From Lagopus muta (taxonomy: Eukaryota; Chordata; Aves; Galliformes; Phasianidae), in contig NC_064439.1 in NCBI RefSeq assembly GCF_023343835.1, positions 23,996,933 to 24,060,932 on the forward strand: a DNA stretch of 64,000 nucleotides, in the 5' to 3' direction. Of this stretch, positions 36,440-50,745 are shown one piece after another (position 1 is the stretch's first letter; every line of letters begins with the position of its first letter). The notes beneath the pieces were generated by a model. That model did no database searches, was not told the DNA's origin, and saw only the letters and a list, made by a program, of their open reading frames with translations. The translations under genes were made by a program, and so were the position numbers.

Positions 36440-36535
36440 GCTCTAGTTTTACAAGAAGGGGATTTGAGGTAAGGAGGTTAATTGTATGCCCTGTGTGTGT
36501 GTCTCCCAAGCTCAAACAAGCAACTAGTAACAGTC
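36440..36535 (-). mobile_element. MIR-type SINE fossil
   Basis: Read against reversed MIR, 'tagttttacaagaaggggat', 'tgaggtaaggaggttaat', 'cccaagctcaaacaagcaac' and 'tagtaac' follow the pattern 'ttttacagatgaggaaactgaggc..gaggttaagt..cccaaggtcacacagctagtaag' in order. More diverged than the copy at 35687. Confidence 0.5.
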
Positions 36536-36632
36536 TCCAGATACCCTGATCTCTAAATCAGTAGCTTGAATCACAATAGCATTGTTTCTGTCTTCTGAGT
36601 TTTTACATAGTGAATGTAATGAAAGAATCTCA

Positions 36633-36664
36633 TTATTTATTTATTCGTTTATTTATTTATTTTC
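36633..36664. repeat. (TTTA)n microsatellite
   Basis: Repeated ATTT units with one 'cg' interruption. Confidence 0.9.
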
Positions 36665-38559
36665 CCTCTTCAAGGTGCTGGTATAAACTGTTGTGGAAAA
36701 GACATACAAAACATGATCAGTGTTATCAGCCTGCTCATTTTATTTGGCAAAAAGTTGAAGAACATTAACTTCTTGTTTGGCACCTTTCATAGTTAAAAGT
36801 GCACCTCATTTAAAAATTATTGTAAAATATGTTCCCAAAGGTAAGAACTTGGAAACTATTTTCTTGGCCAGAATAAACACAGTTTAAGCTCAGGTTGCTC
36901 AAACCTAATGATTTCTCCATTAAGTGTCATAAAAATCATGATGGGATAACTTTTATAAACTCTTGAGTATAGATAGTTAGCAGTAACATCAATTTTTTTT
37001 ACACTGAATACCCTCAACTCTGAATTCTTTATCTCCTCTTCCAATCATATTTCTTTTTTAAATAAATAAATGATCTGATTGGAAAAGCACATTTACTACT
37101 TTCCAGTTATTATGATGTGATTAAATAAAAACGAGAACGTTGGCTCATTTATAGGAGTGAATACCAAGAGCTTAATTATCTGAAAGGTCCCACAAAGGGC
37201 TCATATAATTCTGAAAGTATTTCTCATTTGACCTAATCACAAGCACTTACGGTTTTGTATGATATAAAGCAAGAAAATCAATACCTGCACCATCCATGAA
37301 CTCCTCATGCACAGATCACTACAAATCGGCATGCCTACAAAATGCTTATTGTGTTTTAACACAAGGAGGGCTAGATGTGCACATGTGAATTTTTTTATTT
37401 TTTTTTTCTCCCCACTTTTGCAGTTGTTCAACTCTGCACTTGGTATATCACCCAGCACCTCTCGATGGCGGTATAGCCTTGTACAGTCATACAGTAATGC
37501 CTATCACATTCCTCCCTCTTCTTTCCTATTTTATAGAACAGCAGGGAGAAGCAGAAATAGTTGTGGTATTTTTTTTTCTGTCGATGGAGAAATACAATCC
37601 ATTCTGTACAAAAAAAAATTTAATAACAGCTGCTAGCTTAACACTACTCCAGTTTAAGAAGTTGGAATGTTTTCTATTTCTTCACGTATTCAAATAATCT
37701 TGTAATAAACTTTACTGGCAAATAAACAGATTTTCACATCCTTCATTACAATAAGGCAAGGAATCCTAGTTCTTTTTCATCTAAGTGCATTCTGTGCCCT
37801 TATGAGACTAGATAAGAAAAGAGTACACCAGACCTAACTCTCCAAAGGCTTTCAAATCTGCATTTGAAAGCTTCAGTGTACATTCTGAAAAGAATACAGC
37901 TTGTAATTCACAAAGAAAATTCTGTATTTTCCATCCCAAAAGAAAGTATTAGGTTGTGATTCTTCTCTTTTCATCACTATTGATCATCAGCTCTTCCAGC
38001 ACCTCTAATTAACCTTATTTACTAGCTTCAAGCCATTAGGTTTTTCCTGTTTTCAGCTAAGAGCGTTTAGGGTTATCCTAGATTTTCTGTACCTAACTCG
38101 TCACATATCAGCTTCTAAGCTTATGGATAAATAAAAGGATTACTACTGCTATTAGAGTGTTAATATTTCCAACAATATCACCCAGGGACAGCAATTATGG
38201 CAATTAATGGCAACCATTAAAATACATAAGCACAGTATTATGCAATTATCCAGAGTCAGCGTCTGCAAAAGAAATTGTCTGCAATGCTTTGCTTACTCAT
38301 TTGATTTACAAGACAACCACGTGGTACAAGATTCAAAATTGGTAGTCAACTACGTACCATATTCAGTCATATGGGCTACTGCACTCAGTCCCAGGATATT
38401 ACTCCTTGCCACCTGTTTCCCTGTGCATTTGCTAGTGTATACTAATCCTAATTTAAGTCAAAGCTCTGAAAGTACTAAGCATTGTACAAACTTTTTTTTG
38501 TAAAAAGTAAACAATATAAATCTAAAATGTACTAAAAGGATTGAAGAATGGAAGTATCA

Positions 38560-38640
38560 CCACCCTCACTGTACAAGAGGCAAGTAATGCACATAAATAT
38601 TAAATGATGTACCACAAAATCACATGTAGAAGAGCAATCC
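38560..38640 (-). mobile_element. possible MIR-type SINE fossil
   Basis: 'cactgtacaagaggcaagta', 'taaatgatgtaccacaaaat' and 'cacatgtagaagagcaatcc' keep the spacing of reversed MIR ('tttacagatgaggaaac..ttaagtgacttgcccaaggtcacacagc') but with many mismatches. Confidence 0.3.
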
Positions 38641-39877
38641 CATCAGAAGAACAAGATTTACAGAGTGCCACCATAGGGCTCCAAACTACCTGTGAGAGTC
38701 TTGGTGTTCATATGCCCTAAGGTCACAAAAGTGTGAGACGAATTGTGTTGAGTGGCTGCATATGTGGTTTCACTATGCAGTTCAGTGTTACCAGAAGAGA
38801 TGCCGAGTAACAGACAGCTGTCCAAAGTGACTGTTTTTCTTATATATTTCAAAGGTGAAAACCTTAATTATGTGGCACTCTGTGTCAAGGGTAAATCACA
38901 CTGGGTTCTCAAAAGGTTGGTTCTGTGTTACATTTCTTCAGATAAAGCCAGGCTTCAAAAACCCAGACAAGCCATCTTGTGCTATTTTGTGTCCTCTCAT
39001 CTGCAGCCCTATCTATACAGAGTTCTGATAATGCTCTTTAGCAATGGGAGTTCATATAGTAAATACCTTTTCTTCAGATCATGAGGAGATTTCCTCAGCC
39101 CTCAATCATCTGCTTTTCACTACCCAGACCAGGATAGCACAGAAACAGCTTTCATGCTGCTCAGGCAGAACTGTGTTTTTCCCCAGCTAATCTTTGTCTT
39201 CCCAGGACAGACTTCTCTTGGCCTGGCTGAGGTCTAAGCTTGGACTGCACAAACAGCAAATAGAGCTGTAATCACCAAGTCTTGTTAATGGCCACATGTA
39301 CATAAAATGCAAAGCAAGCCCCTTCAAATATTCACTTAAAATGCTCATAAATAGGATTGCAATTAGCCTGAACAGAAGTGCATCCCTGCTACTGCTTCAT
39401 ATAGATAAGCAAAATTCAGATACAACTTGTGAGAATTTCCAGAAATAGCTTATTAACAACCTGCCTACACAGAAACTAACAGGAGCATGGTTTCTTCATA
39501 AGCACAGACCAACTCTGCTCAGGGGAAAAAAAAAAAAAAATTGCAGATTCTATATTTTCTATGTTATAGGTAATTCAGTTCTTAGAAGCCTAGCCAAAAA
39601 AAATCAAAGTGGAGCCTTCTTGATTGGCATTATAAAAGCAATTAAGCTACAGACCTGTCAAATATGTTAACATTTGGCTCTGTCTGCTCTACTTGTCTAT
39701 TTTGACTAGTTGTGGAATCATTTAATGATTTACAGACCTTTCAAGTCTTACAGCATGGTAGCTATATTAAAATTGTGACCCATTATTTCTTGGTCACATC
39801 ATAAATTACTGTGACATCATAAATATCTTCCTTTTTCTCACAGAAAGCTAGACTTTAATTCCCAATTTAGTTTGAGG

Positions 39878-39915
39878 TTTTCTTTCTTTCTTTCTTTCTT
39901 TTTTTTTTTTTTTTT
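39878..39915. repeat. (CTTT)n tract ending in a T run
   Basis: Five or more TTTC units running into about 16 T. All-pyrimidine on the plus strand. Confidence 0.93.
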
Positions 39916-40259
39916 AACCTGCACAGTTAAACACTACAATATTTTACTGCTTTTAAAAGAGGTGATTACAGGAGAAATGAATGCCTCATAAAATACAATT
40001 ATCAAAACAATAATGTTTTAAGCTAAAATGCATCTCCATGTAAACTTTTGGTCAATACTTCTAATACAGGAAAAAAAGAAAAAAAAAAGGAAAATATGTG
40101 GTATACTTCTTGTAAAAAATGGTCTTTTTAGTGGATAGAACTGAGCTGTTCTGCAATCTGACAGATATCAACACAAACCTACAAATTCCATCTAGTTTAA
40201 GAGTTTGTACAAATCCACTTCCATCCTTCATCCTGGTCCCTCTCTATTTTTATTTTCTT

Positions 40260-40313
40260 GAGGAAGAAGGGAAGTGAAAAGGAAGAGGAAGGGGGAAGGG
40301 AAAGAGGAAAGTA
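40260..40313. repeat. polypurine tract
   Basis: About 54 bases of A and G with a single T near 40275, rich in GGAA and GAAGG units. Confidence 0.85.
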
Positions 40314-43300
40314 CCTCTATTTTGTAATGGGAAAATAATCTTAGAAGAAAAATAAAATTAAATGAACTAATCTAAAAGGAAAATTCAGTGGAGTGAAATC
40401 ACGTTCCATGCCACTTCTGACTGTTTTCAGGAAAAGCCAGTTTAAGCAGGTATGACTGGGGAAAAGATTCAGTAAAACTATTTTTAAAACATCCAAACCT
40501 GCAAGGAAATGTGGGGTGAGGTCACAGAAAAGCAGGAACCCTACACCAGGAACATTCCCACCCTTTGGTAAAAACCTCTTGGAAGGGTTATCGTGTTACC
40601 ATAGGCTGCCTTCCCCAGCTTCACTGTAAGGCTCTAAAATAAAAATTAGCTGAAATTTAACTGCAGACACTTAAAACAGAGCAGTGTTGAAACAGAATGG
40701 GTTTGCAAAAGTGAAGTTATATTTAAGCCCATATTGAACTGCTCTATTTTTTTTTTTTTCAACCAGAAGTTTAACATCAGTCAGAACCAGTATGCTACAA
40801 ACAACTGCAATTAGTAGCTTAGAGAAGAAAAGCGTACGTTTCAATATCTAATGAATTACACTATACTCAGTGTATTTTGTTCCATTACATTAATTAAATA
40901 TACTTGAAATCTAATTCATTATTTAACAAAATAAATTCCATGTAGTAAGTTTTAATTTTCATCAAGAAAAAGAATAGTTTTTGGAGCCCTTTGAACCTTT
41001 CCATAGGCAAGAAATGTGACCGTTGGGCTTTTATACGTGTATGTACAACTGCCCTTTAAAGTGAAATGGAACTTATGGTCTCTGGCTACAGGGAGAATGG
41101 ACTTCTTAGAGTAAATCTGCTAAGAATACAAGAAACATATGCCATTTGCTTTCAAAGCTAATATGAGCAATCATAAAGAAGACCATTATTACTTAACCAT
41201 CTCAATAAAGTATACCAAAACTGGTCTCTGCAATAGCAGTTTGTAATCCTTTTTTTCAGATATACATACAGAGATTCCGCCCCCCTGCCTCCTTAACGCT
41301 CAGTTTCATTTTTATCCATAGCTCAGAGTCCCTTGCCAAATCGAAGAGAATTTTGTCAGATTTAGGTTTCTGAATAATGAAAAAAATGATTGATACCTTC
41401 AGACACAACTTAGCAATGTCTGAATTTCTGTAAGTGATCTGAGAATCACGGTCCATCTCTCTGCCTCTAGTAAAATTCGACAGAGAAAAACGCAGCTCAG
41501 ATGTAGACTTATCTTTATTACTCTCTGAAACATAAAACAAATGCTGTGAATAGCTTAATAAAACTACTTGCACTGGACTGGTTATGCTACACAATTCATC
41601 TGGAATTTCACATCATATTCCTTTATAAAAATCAGTTCTGGACAGGTTTTTGCTCTTTCTAGATGAACCCCATCTTAATCATATCTAATTTTTATGTTCC
41701 ATGGCAGAGTTGAGGTTGCCCAAGCAGATCCATTATGTTTCAACTTTATTGTGATTGCTATAAAGTCTCTAGAAATATGCCTATAATTGCCTTGACAGCT
41801 TAAATAAAAGCAGATCTGTACGGGGTCTGTAATTGTACTGTGCTACAGGACTTAAACTGGCTAATAGTGAGTGCACACTGAGCAGCTGGGAAGAAAAAGA
41901 CTGTGCACTTGGAAAGAGGAGGGAGAGTAGGAGGAAAGGTTACAAAGCAAAATGTTTTTCCCTTTTCTTGTATAACATCAGGCCTCTGACTTACCTCTAT
42001 AATTGTACTGCTATATGCAGACAAGTCCACATATACTGAAAAGCTGTTTCTTTTCAGCCGTGCTACAGTACTTCCTCCATCTTTCTTAATATTTTGTGTG
42101 TATTTTCTAAGCACTCTGTTTTGAATCTTCACATTTCTTCCACTGACAATTCCAGAGACAAACCATATTTTTCAGTTAAATGTGGAACTGCTTCATATTT
42201 ATGGAAATAAGTAAAATTATTGTTTCATCTGAAAGCTTAGCAGTAACTAAGTGGCAGCAGTTAAAAAAACCCAAAATAATCTCTGTGCCACTTCTAAAGA
42301 GCTTTTAATCTGCTAATATAACCCCAAAATAGGAATAATAATCAGCACTGTATTAAAAAAAAAATCAGTTTGTTTTTAATGACATTTTTCAGGAAATTAG
42401 GTTTAAAAGAAGCAAGTAATAAAAAATCAGTAGGAGTGGTGATTATTCTTTACTTCAATATATAAATTAAAGATCATGGAAAACAAAGACTTATATAAAC
42501 TACAAGATTATTGTCACTGTAAATGAAGAGATTTCAAGCTGAATTTAGTGATTCCTCAAACTCATCCTTTTTCCTGAAGGGAAGTTACAGCCAGTATCAG
42601 CTGAAATCAAACCTAACATATTTTTGCACATTTTCTTTTGAGAAGGCCAAGTCAGATTTGTAGTTTAGATGCTTAGCAGATCATAGCTCTATAATATCAT
42701 TATGCTACATCTTAGTACTGGAGCTCTTCACTATTCTAGTAATGGTAAGAGCTATATAGGATTTGGATGAGTCCTAACTACACAGCAAAGGCCTGCGTTC
42801 ATGGTAGGTGTCAGGCACTGAGCAAATCTTTCCATATATTTTCACAGGTAGCAAACAGTAGAGTCACTAAGACAAATTCCTACACTGAAGATGGAAATTT
42901 TGAAGCAACTATTTACACAGAAATCCTCCTTAAGATTCTGTATAAAAACACCAGGGTTGTATTTTTAATTGTATTCTTGGAGGTCTCAAAAAAAAAAAAA
43001 CATTCAGACAATCTATCACTTTCATCTTCACATAATAAGCTAAGAAACACACTGCTTACTGAACTAAGTGCCACCAGGTCACAGAGTAAAAGATCTATTT
43101 TCTTCTTTTCTTCTTTTTTTTTTTTTTTTCCAGCAGAGAAAACAGTTTACAAAACAGAAAAAGACTTGTTCAATGAAACAATCAGCTTTAGTTACAAGTG
43201 CAAAAGTCAGCCATGTGTACTAATTCTCAGTAATTATGATGCAAAGCGAGCTCCTTAGGGACTTAAAAGTCAACGCCTGGCAATGGTTGGACGAACAGCA

Positions 43301-44513
43301 GAGTGGAGCTGCTCAGGTGATACTGACCCCTTCAAAGCCCTTTGTGTTACTGAACAGCCAGAAACACCCAAGAATCTGCTTGGTCCTCCCTTTCTTAGGT
43401 ATTAATGCTGTAACGAACTCGTGGGGCTGGTATTTAAAGCACTGAAATCTACCACGATTTCCAGCACAAAACCCTCGCATAAGCAATGAATGGGCTCCAG
43501 GGAAATACAAGCACGGAGAAAGGAAAATGTAATCTCAGTGTTTGTAACACAATCACAGCTGAAAACTAAATGTGGAGAGTGGAAAGGTGGTAGGGCAGGT
43601 TTCTTTTCATACAACACCTCTTAGCTGGCTGCCCCTTTTTAGACTGTAACACATCATACTCTCCACTCTCCTTGCCTCCCTTATAAAGGATTGCTACGCT
43701 TTCAAACGAGGTAAAATCCAAGACCAAAAATTTTCAAAAGCATTCAGCGATGTCTTTGCTGCTTCCACTGAAAGCACAAGTTTCACACGAACTGAAACTG
43801 GGACAAAAGTTTGGGCCAGTCCAACATTCGAACTTGAAGGAGAGACCTGCCTTTGGCATTTCACATTTTATGCATATGTTTATATCATGAAAGGAAAACC
43901 CATCTCTTTTCCTCGAAAAGCTAGGCACCACTTGTAATGACAGTCTGTGTTACTAGGCTGAATTCGGTTTAAAATTACAAAAAAACAAAGACCACCTGCA
44001 GCTGAGACAAGTTGCAACCTATCTGCCTGGCACCAGACTATGCCCTTAAGTTAAAAGGAGCACTTCACAGTTAAAAGGAAACTCAGGGCATTCTGCCACC
44101 GCACGTCTGCTGCTAGAACCTCATGCAGCATCCCGTTCTTCATATGTGTTTTGAATTCCAAATGCAACGAGCCAACAGTTACAGCACGTTTAAAATACAT
44201 CTCAAGCCACCTATCTCTGAAAGCAGATCCCTGGTTTATGATGAACTGCTGGCAAAAAGCTTGCCGGTGAATGACAGGTCTCTGTAAAGAGTGCTTTTTC
44301 TACTGCATTAAAAAATTCACAGCAGTCTGTAAAAATAAAAACTCCAGAATACATGACATTTTAAATGAAAATTTTGCTGAGTTTCTATGGCTGCTATGTT
44401 CATAAGATGTTTTATTAGTGTAAGGGGCAAATACTTTTTACTCTGCAAGTAGTTTATTGCATTTTCCCTTCACTTACAGCATGCTTTCTATTTAGGACTT
44501 CAGAGCCCCACAT

Positions 44514-44549
44514 TCTTCTCCCCCCCCCCCTTCTTTTTTTTTTCTCCCC
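44514..44549. repeat. polypyrimidine tract with C run
   Basis: 'ttctcc', a run of C, 'ttc', a run of T and 'ctcccct'. All-pyrimidine low-complexity. Confidence 0.9.
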
Positions 44550-45693
44550 TGAATGCTACTAGAGTTACAGAACAAGGGGATCCTACCTGGCAGTCTACAA
44601 CAGGTCAGTGATCAAACAGGGCGCAGTGAGACAGCAGCCAAATCCTGCCCCATCTCCTGAGAACTACAGAAAGCCAGAGCTTCTCAGCCCATGAGGCATC
44701 AAGCCACTGCACCCCAGGCTGAGATAATCCCTAGTATGCTCCCTATGAGCACACACAGAATGGATCTCTGCACCGACTGAGGCTGAGATGCACGAATTTG
44801 TTTTTAAGTTGCTGCTCAATGCAGTTTTCAACACGGGTAGAAGCTGCTTGAAAATGTGACCTCATCTGTCTTATGACAGCAGAAACAAAGATAGATTGAA
44901 AATATACCACCATTGCTATGCCCTGGTGATCAAAGCCAGTTTAAATAAACACTGTTCTTTATCTGGAAAGTGCACTGGTCTCTGAATAACGATTCCTTTT
45001 ACTTAACGTATTTACATTTGCTAGAACAAAATCAATACACCAGGTAAAGTAAGCTGTAACATGAACAGACAGAACTAGACCAAAATGTGAAGTATAATCA
45101 TTTACCCAGGAATATACCACTTGTTCATTAAGATACCACTCACTGCAAGGAAAACAATCTTAAAAACACAGTGGATTTTAAGTGCAGCCTACATTCAGGA
45201 ACGCATTATGTACTGAGTTAACATTAGACAGCCTACGTCTGCTGTGAACTCAAGGAAGCATGAGTAGTTTTTGCCATTTCAAACAGCCAGTATTGCTGCA
45301 AAAAGTGAAAATTAGTGGGCGCAATAACACATCAAGAAAGAAGTGACGTGGCAGAGTGGGTGCCACAAAGTAGTAGCTAATTATTAATTTCTGGAAAGGT
45401 TAGCATGAATCCTCTTTAGGCCATAAGCTACAGCCAACACTCACAAAGACAGATTCTGTATTAAGGAAACAAACTAAGCTGTGAGAATTATACAGCGCAG
45501 TTACAGGCATGATGCACAGATACATTTACCCTTTCATCAAGAGTGGCTGGCCTATCTAGGAAAGAACTGAGATGCTCTAGTAGAGTCTGCTCTTGAACCG
45601 GATCTGTGGTTAAACAGAAGCCTTAGTCCACATAGGTCATCTTACACACCATACTTTCATGTAGCTCAAATTAAGGAAATTAAAGATACTTAC

Positions 45694-45774
45694 ACAGCCA
45701 CCAGCAAGAATTTCTGCAGCCAGTGGGACGGAGCCATCTTTACTCATAAACTTATCTCTCACAAAATCATTAAC
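45694..45774 (-). CDS. SLC25A13: SLC25A13 exon 13 (end of helix 2 to helix 3)
   Basis: 81 bases, 27 codons, phase 0 at both ends. It encodes '[15 protein letters not shown]' and '[12 protein letters not shown]': the end of helix 2, the intermembrane-side loop and the first turns of helix 3. Acceptor 'gtttgttttttaag', donor GGCTGT|GTAAGT. Nearly identical to human citrin, with Ser for His in 'FMSKDG'. Confidence 0.97.
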
Positions 45775-46771
45775 CTTAAAAAACAAACATTGATGAAAGC
45801 CAATAAATCACAAGGTTGGGGAAAATGCTCTTTTTTTGCAACTAAAAATGCAAATACATCCATGCAGTTAAAAGATACTAAACAAATCTTAGATTTTATA
45901 TGATATATTAAAATTGACTATTATTTTCTTCCCAACAAAGATTTGCAACATTCAGTTTTGAATCATCGGAGAAAAATGGTAACAATTGGTAATTAAATAA
46001 AATAATAATTATCAAAACTTAGCGATAAACTCATTTAAGATTTTAAAATATTCACAACATTTGCAAATTGAAGTATAGTTCTAAACAAATATCAGAACGT
46101 TCAGTAATAAGTTTTAATGCAATAGTAATTCACTTAACAGCAGTAAGTATCTTTCACGTTTTAAAATGCATTTTACTAGCTTTTGTGAATAACCATTGTA
46201 TTAAGATCGGCCTATAATGAGAATTCTTCAGTGTTTTCAAATCATTCAAGAAATAACAAAATTACAGAAGACAGACATTTAGGAAAAAAGGCACGCAAAC
46301 AAGTTCCTTTTTTATCAACACTTCACTCCATGTTCAAATTATCTCCTGTAGTGCAAAAATTAAACATACAGGAACTACGTGAAGAAACAGAAACAAAAGC
46401 CCTCCAATCTCAATAAATAATTACTCATTCTTGCTAAGAGGTGAAACCAAAGCCCTGCACTAGTTACAAACAAGCAGACAGATGAAGAAGTTGAATAAGC
46501 TTGTTATATTTTGGAGCCAATCCAAAAATAAGTTTTCAGTGAGATTCTTAAAATACGCTTAGAAACATGTGACTTGCATGCCACTTGCAGCATTCACAAG
46601 TGAGATATAAACAGTTGCTTTGTGCAATTAAGTTTCTATCAAGCAAAAACGATGGAATGCACTTTATCAACTAGCTGACACATAAAGAATAAAAATCCTT
46701 AACAAGCTAACTGTAATTAGATGGACTTTAAAATGTGAGGAAGTGCAAGAATAATCCATTTGCAAACTTAC
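45775..46771 (-). other. SLC25A13: SLC25A13 intron 12
   Basis: 997 bases of AT-rich intron, donor 'GTAAGTTTGC'. Nothing else recognised. Confidence 0.9.
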
Positions 46772-46824
46772 AGTAAGTTTTATGGCCTTCTCTGGTGCTA
46801 CTCCTAATAGCTGTGGTAACAGAC
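46772..46824 (-). CDS. SLC25A13: SLC25A13 exon 12 (helix 2)
   Basis: 53 bases, the smallest exon here: split Gly codon plus 17 codons, 'LLPQLLGVAPEKAIKLT'. It is the start of helix 2 with the AGC-specific 'APEKAIKL' motif. Acceptor 'cttgcag', donor ACT|GTAAGT. It is too short for ordinary ORF calling, but is fixed by phase and homology. Confidence 0.96.
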
Positions 46825-49520
46825 CTGCAAGGTAGAGAAAGAGAATTCAGTGCATCAGTAACTTGGTATTAACTAAACAAATCAACAAATGTATGTAGAG
46901 ATCACCACCTAGAAGCGGGCAATTTTTACAGCAATTTTGTGTTATTATATTTAATGAGAGTACTTAAACATTCCATTTTGAGAACAAACTCTGCGCTACC
47001 ACTTCAAGTCACAGTAACTTCCTACATATACTGTAGTTACTTTAGCTTTCTTAAATCCGTGATATTAGCTCACGTTACACTTAAGCACCAACACAGATCT
47101 GCCAACTATGTTTCAGTATCTGTCCTACGCTTACATTTATTTTCTGCATCTCCACACGAAAATGCGTGAAGACTTTCTAATAAATTCTGGAAGATACAAG
47201 CTATACCTTTTTCAAAAATCATGACCGCAGAACTTTTTTTTCTGGCAACAAAAACAATGGCGTTAGAAGGTAGAACCCAAGGGGACAGGAATCAAAATAA
47301 TGTAAAACATTTGACCATGCACAACTGCATTCCTGAGCATACTGCCCAGCTAACTCACCAGTTCATAGAACAAATTATGCTACCTTCTTCCCAGGTATGG
47401 AATTTATTTTGTTGGAAGTGATGCAGTATAGAACTGAAAGCAAGAACCTAACTTCTCATTTCTCTTGCCTGAAGTGAACAGACAGTATCTTGTTTGGGCT
47501 ACACAACCTCAAAACACACAGAGCTTTGCAAATAAGCCTGGGGCTAGAACAGTGTTGCAAGCGTTGCCAAGGGCACTCTTCAAATCACACAGGCTAGATG
47601 CAGACCCCATTGCTTTAGAATCCTAGACAGCACCTCTGGGTACTTTCTACAGAGTCTGACATTTACAGTTCTCCAAATATGTTGGAGAAAGAGACAACAA
47701 CTAACATCCCACTTCCAAGAGCTCACTTGCAGAAAAGCATTTCCCCAAAGAGCTAAAAATCAGAATAAGAAAGAGATAAATGAACACGCAATGTTGTATT
47801 CTTCCATCCTGGTACCATTTATCAGCTGTATTGGCTATCAGTGATAATCTTAGCAAGTAAAAGATGGCAGAGGATAGCACCGTTTGGCTTGTGGTAGCCA
47901 AAAAGTCAGTCGTGTTTATAAACTAATGCCTTTAAAATTTTGCATTAGCAGTACTGGGATTTTTGTTTTTAAATTGTTGGAAAGAATGATTGATTTCTGG
48001 TATACGCATACACCTACAATTTATCCGAGATTCGTGGAAAACCATGATTGTAAGGCTAAGTACTTGAACAAAAGAATGCAGTAGTACTAAGTTTGTGTAC
48101 AGTTCCTCAAAATAAGAGATTTTGCTTTACATTTCACAATTTGAATTTCTGAGTCAGTTTTAGCTGCATTAGGTGACTTCACTGAAAAAAACATTAAGTC
48201 AAAATTGTGTAATTAAATGTTACATTTTCTGCAGCACTACGAATAAAAGACTAGGATATACATTGTACAGGATATCTTTACAGCTTTAACTTTATGCAGA
48301 CCAAATTATCTTTGTAAATCTTATATTAATCTAAATTTACATCTGTAGGACTTACGTGGCTTTATACAGACATTTTGTCTAATGAATTTATATCTTCAGT
48401 GATTAAAAAGATGCTTTTGCCAGCTGCATAGGGAGGAAGAGGGACTCTGCTTGCTTCTATACCTATGTAACAAAGCTATTTCAGAGTGGTACATTTGTGG
48501 TCCAATTATCCTAACTAAATTCTTGTTATTATTTACCCTTTTGACGGGAGCTCTGAAACACTGTTGAAAGAGTTCAGAGCATGATAAAGATGGTAAGTTT
48601 TGGAAGAAGGAAAGCATATCAAGCGACACACATGAAAACACTATTTTTCTCTTGGGGTTATCTTCACGTGCTGGGGATTTTTCAGTATTACTATGCATTA
48701 ACAGCTCAGCAATATGACACATGCACAGATGTAGGACAGGGTTAGAATTATCTGACAGTGTCTTGAAGAATGTATGCTTTTATTACAGAATAACATTTTG
48801 CACATAGGCAGCCTGCTAGTATAGTATACAGCAAACAGATTATACAACCCATTTTCATATATCCAAAACTCTTGTGTAGCAATTACCACACACTACTTCA
48901 TATCTGACACATCATCACACAGTGACTCTCTGGAAAGGTGAAGTTATGCGTGAGACAGAACATCAGAAACTGCATTCAGAGTTTGCAAGATCGTACAAGT
49001 TACTTTTTGAAAACAGCCTAAATACAGCCAAACAATACACACACAAAAGCTCATCCAACCCATTTGTGGTGACGGTACTGAGCAGAAATCTTACTTGGCC
49101 AAAGCATTCTTCAGTCTTCTAACAGTGAAACTTCAGTTTCACACTGTGTAATGGATGAGATTTTCCCATCACGTTAGAAAAACCCACTGTATGAAGGAGC
49201 TTCTCAGTGTAGGTTAAATATTTGAAACTATTTTGGCACGCAGTGTAGAAGTGTGAACGGAATAATGCCAAATTTTCCTATTACAGGATTCGTACAAGAA
49301 ATTAGGCAATTAATTTCCAGTTGACATTTAAACACAGTTTAATGAGACTGCAAACTAGGTTTTTCTTTCAGGAATATTTTGTGCTGTGACAAAACATTAC
49401 AATATTTGCTTGCACTTCCATTCTACACAAATGGTACTTCACTGCAAATTCCAAAGGAAAGTATTGCCACGGTCTTGTATTACTTCCATGAAAGTCCATC
49501 AATAATAATTAAATTGGATG

Positions 49521-49543
49521 ATGAATGAATGAATGAATGAATT
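49521..49543. repeat. (GAAT)n microsatellite
   Basis: About five consecutive GAAT units. Confidence 0.92.
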
Positions 49544-50654
49544 TTAAAATCTAAGATTAGAAGGCATCTGTAGTCAGTGCAGTGTTAGAAGCACCATCTG
49601 AAGAAATGAAACTAACACATTTCTCAATAGCTAATAACCATAGATAACAGAGTCTTCTACAGCCCTTTTCTCAGTCTCTAGGTAAAGTGCATTAACTAAC
49701 ATGCATGACTACTGAACAATTCAGTGAGCTGCATTTTATTGGTACTTAAATTTCCCATAGAAATTCCATCTAGAGTAGATGAAATAATCTCTTAATCTCA
49801 CTGGTTCAGACTGTTAAACATTCTGTGACTCATTAGGGTGAACATGCAATTAAAATATTATTAAGAAATATAAATGATTTCATCAATTGGAAGAGATGTT
49901 GACTGATCAGAGATTCCAATCCTTTCTTATATTTGCATGTATATAAATACCTGTGAATTTCGGAGTACATATTCCAGATACAAGTGTAACCACAACATTA
50001 AATTATAGATATCTAAGGTGAGAATTGTTTTAAGCCATGCTAAGAAAGAGACAGACAAAAATTTTATCTCAGGAAAAAAAAAAAAGTGCCTAACAACACA
50101 GCATTCAAGTAGTAGATACTAAAAAATTAAAGACCCTACGGAGGTTTGTATCATATTTCCTTTTAAAATTGAAGCATCTTCTCAGTAGAAGTGGGTTGGT
50201 TATCCTTAGAATTCCATGCTCTCTTTACATCCACAAGATGGTGTAATTTATCCTTATCTGAGACAGTGGTTTAGAACATGGTGGTTTTGCCCTTTTCAAG
50301 TTTGGAATAAAATAGCAATATAAGGAAATACATCAGTTCACTTTATTGGATGGAACTACGCATCTTGTATTAAAAATATCCTTTGAAATGGCTCAGTTCA
50401 GAGAAGGATTTGTAACTCCTGCTTGCTTTCTTGCAGTGTGGTATGGCAAACAGACCACCACTACAAATCTTTACATGTTTTTTGTTGTTCTAAAATAAAG
50501 GTCTTGCATTACTGTTCTGTTAAGCAGTAGGAGAATTCTATCAGATACTGCTCCCTTCTCCAGCAGGATAAAAAAAAATAGAAAGTAACACCATGTAAGA
50601 AAGAGTACCAGTGAGCAGCAAGAGTGGTTTACTAGTTTGTCTTACCCAGCAAAA

Positions 50655-50745
50655 CATTTAAGACCAGAATTAGATGACTCTTACCTTAACTTTACTGCAT
50701 GACATTGGGTAAATACACTGATCTATCTATAAAATGTTTCTTTTA
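50655..50745 (+). mobile_element. possible MIR-type SINE fossil
   Basis: 'cttaactttactgcatgaca', 'ttgggtaaatacactgatct' and 'ataaaatgtttc' keep the order of MIR 'cttactagctgtgtgaccttgggcaagtcact..ctgtaaaatg'. Short and weak. Confidence 0.3.

Noticed and set aside
42767..43258. 163-codon plus-strand ORF in intron 13
   Set aside because: Crosses poly-A and poly-T runs, has no motif and no start or splice context.
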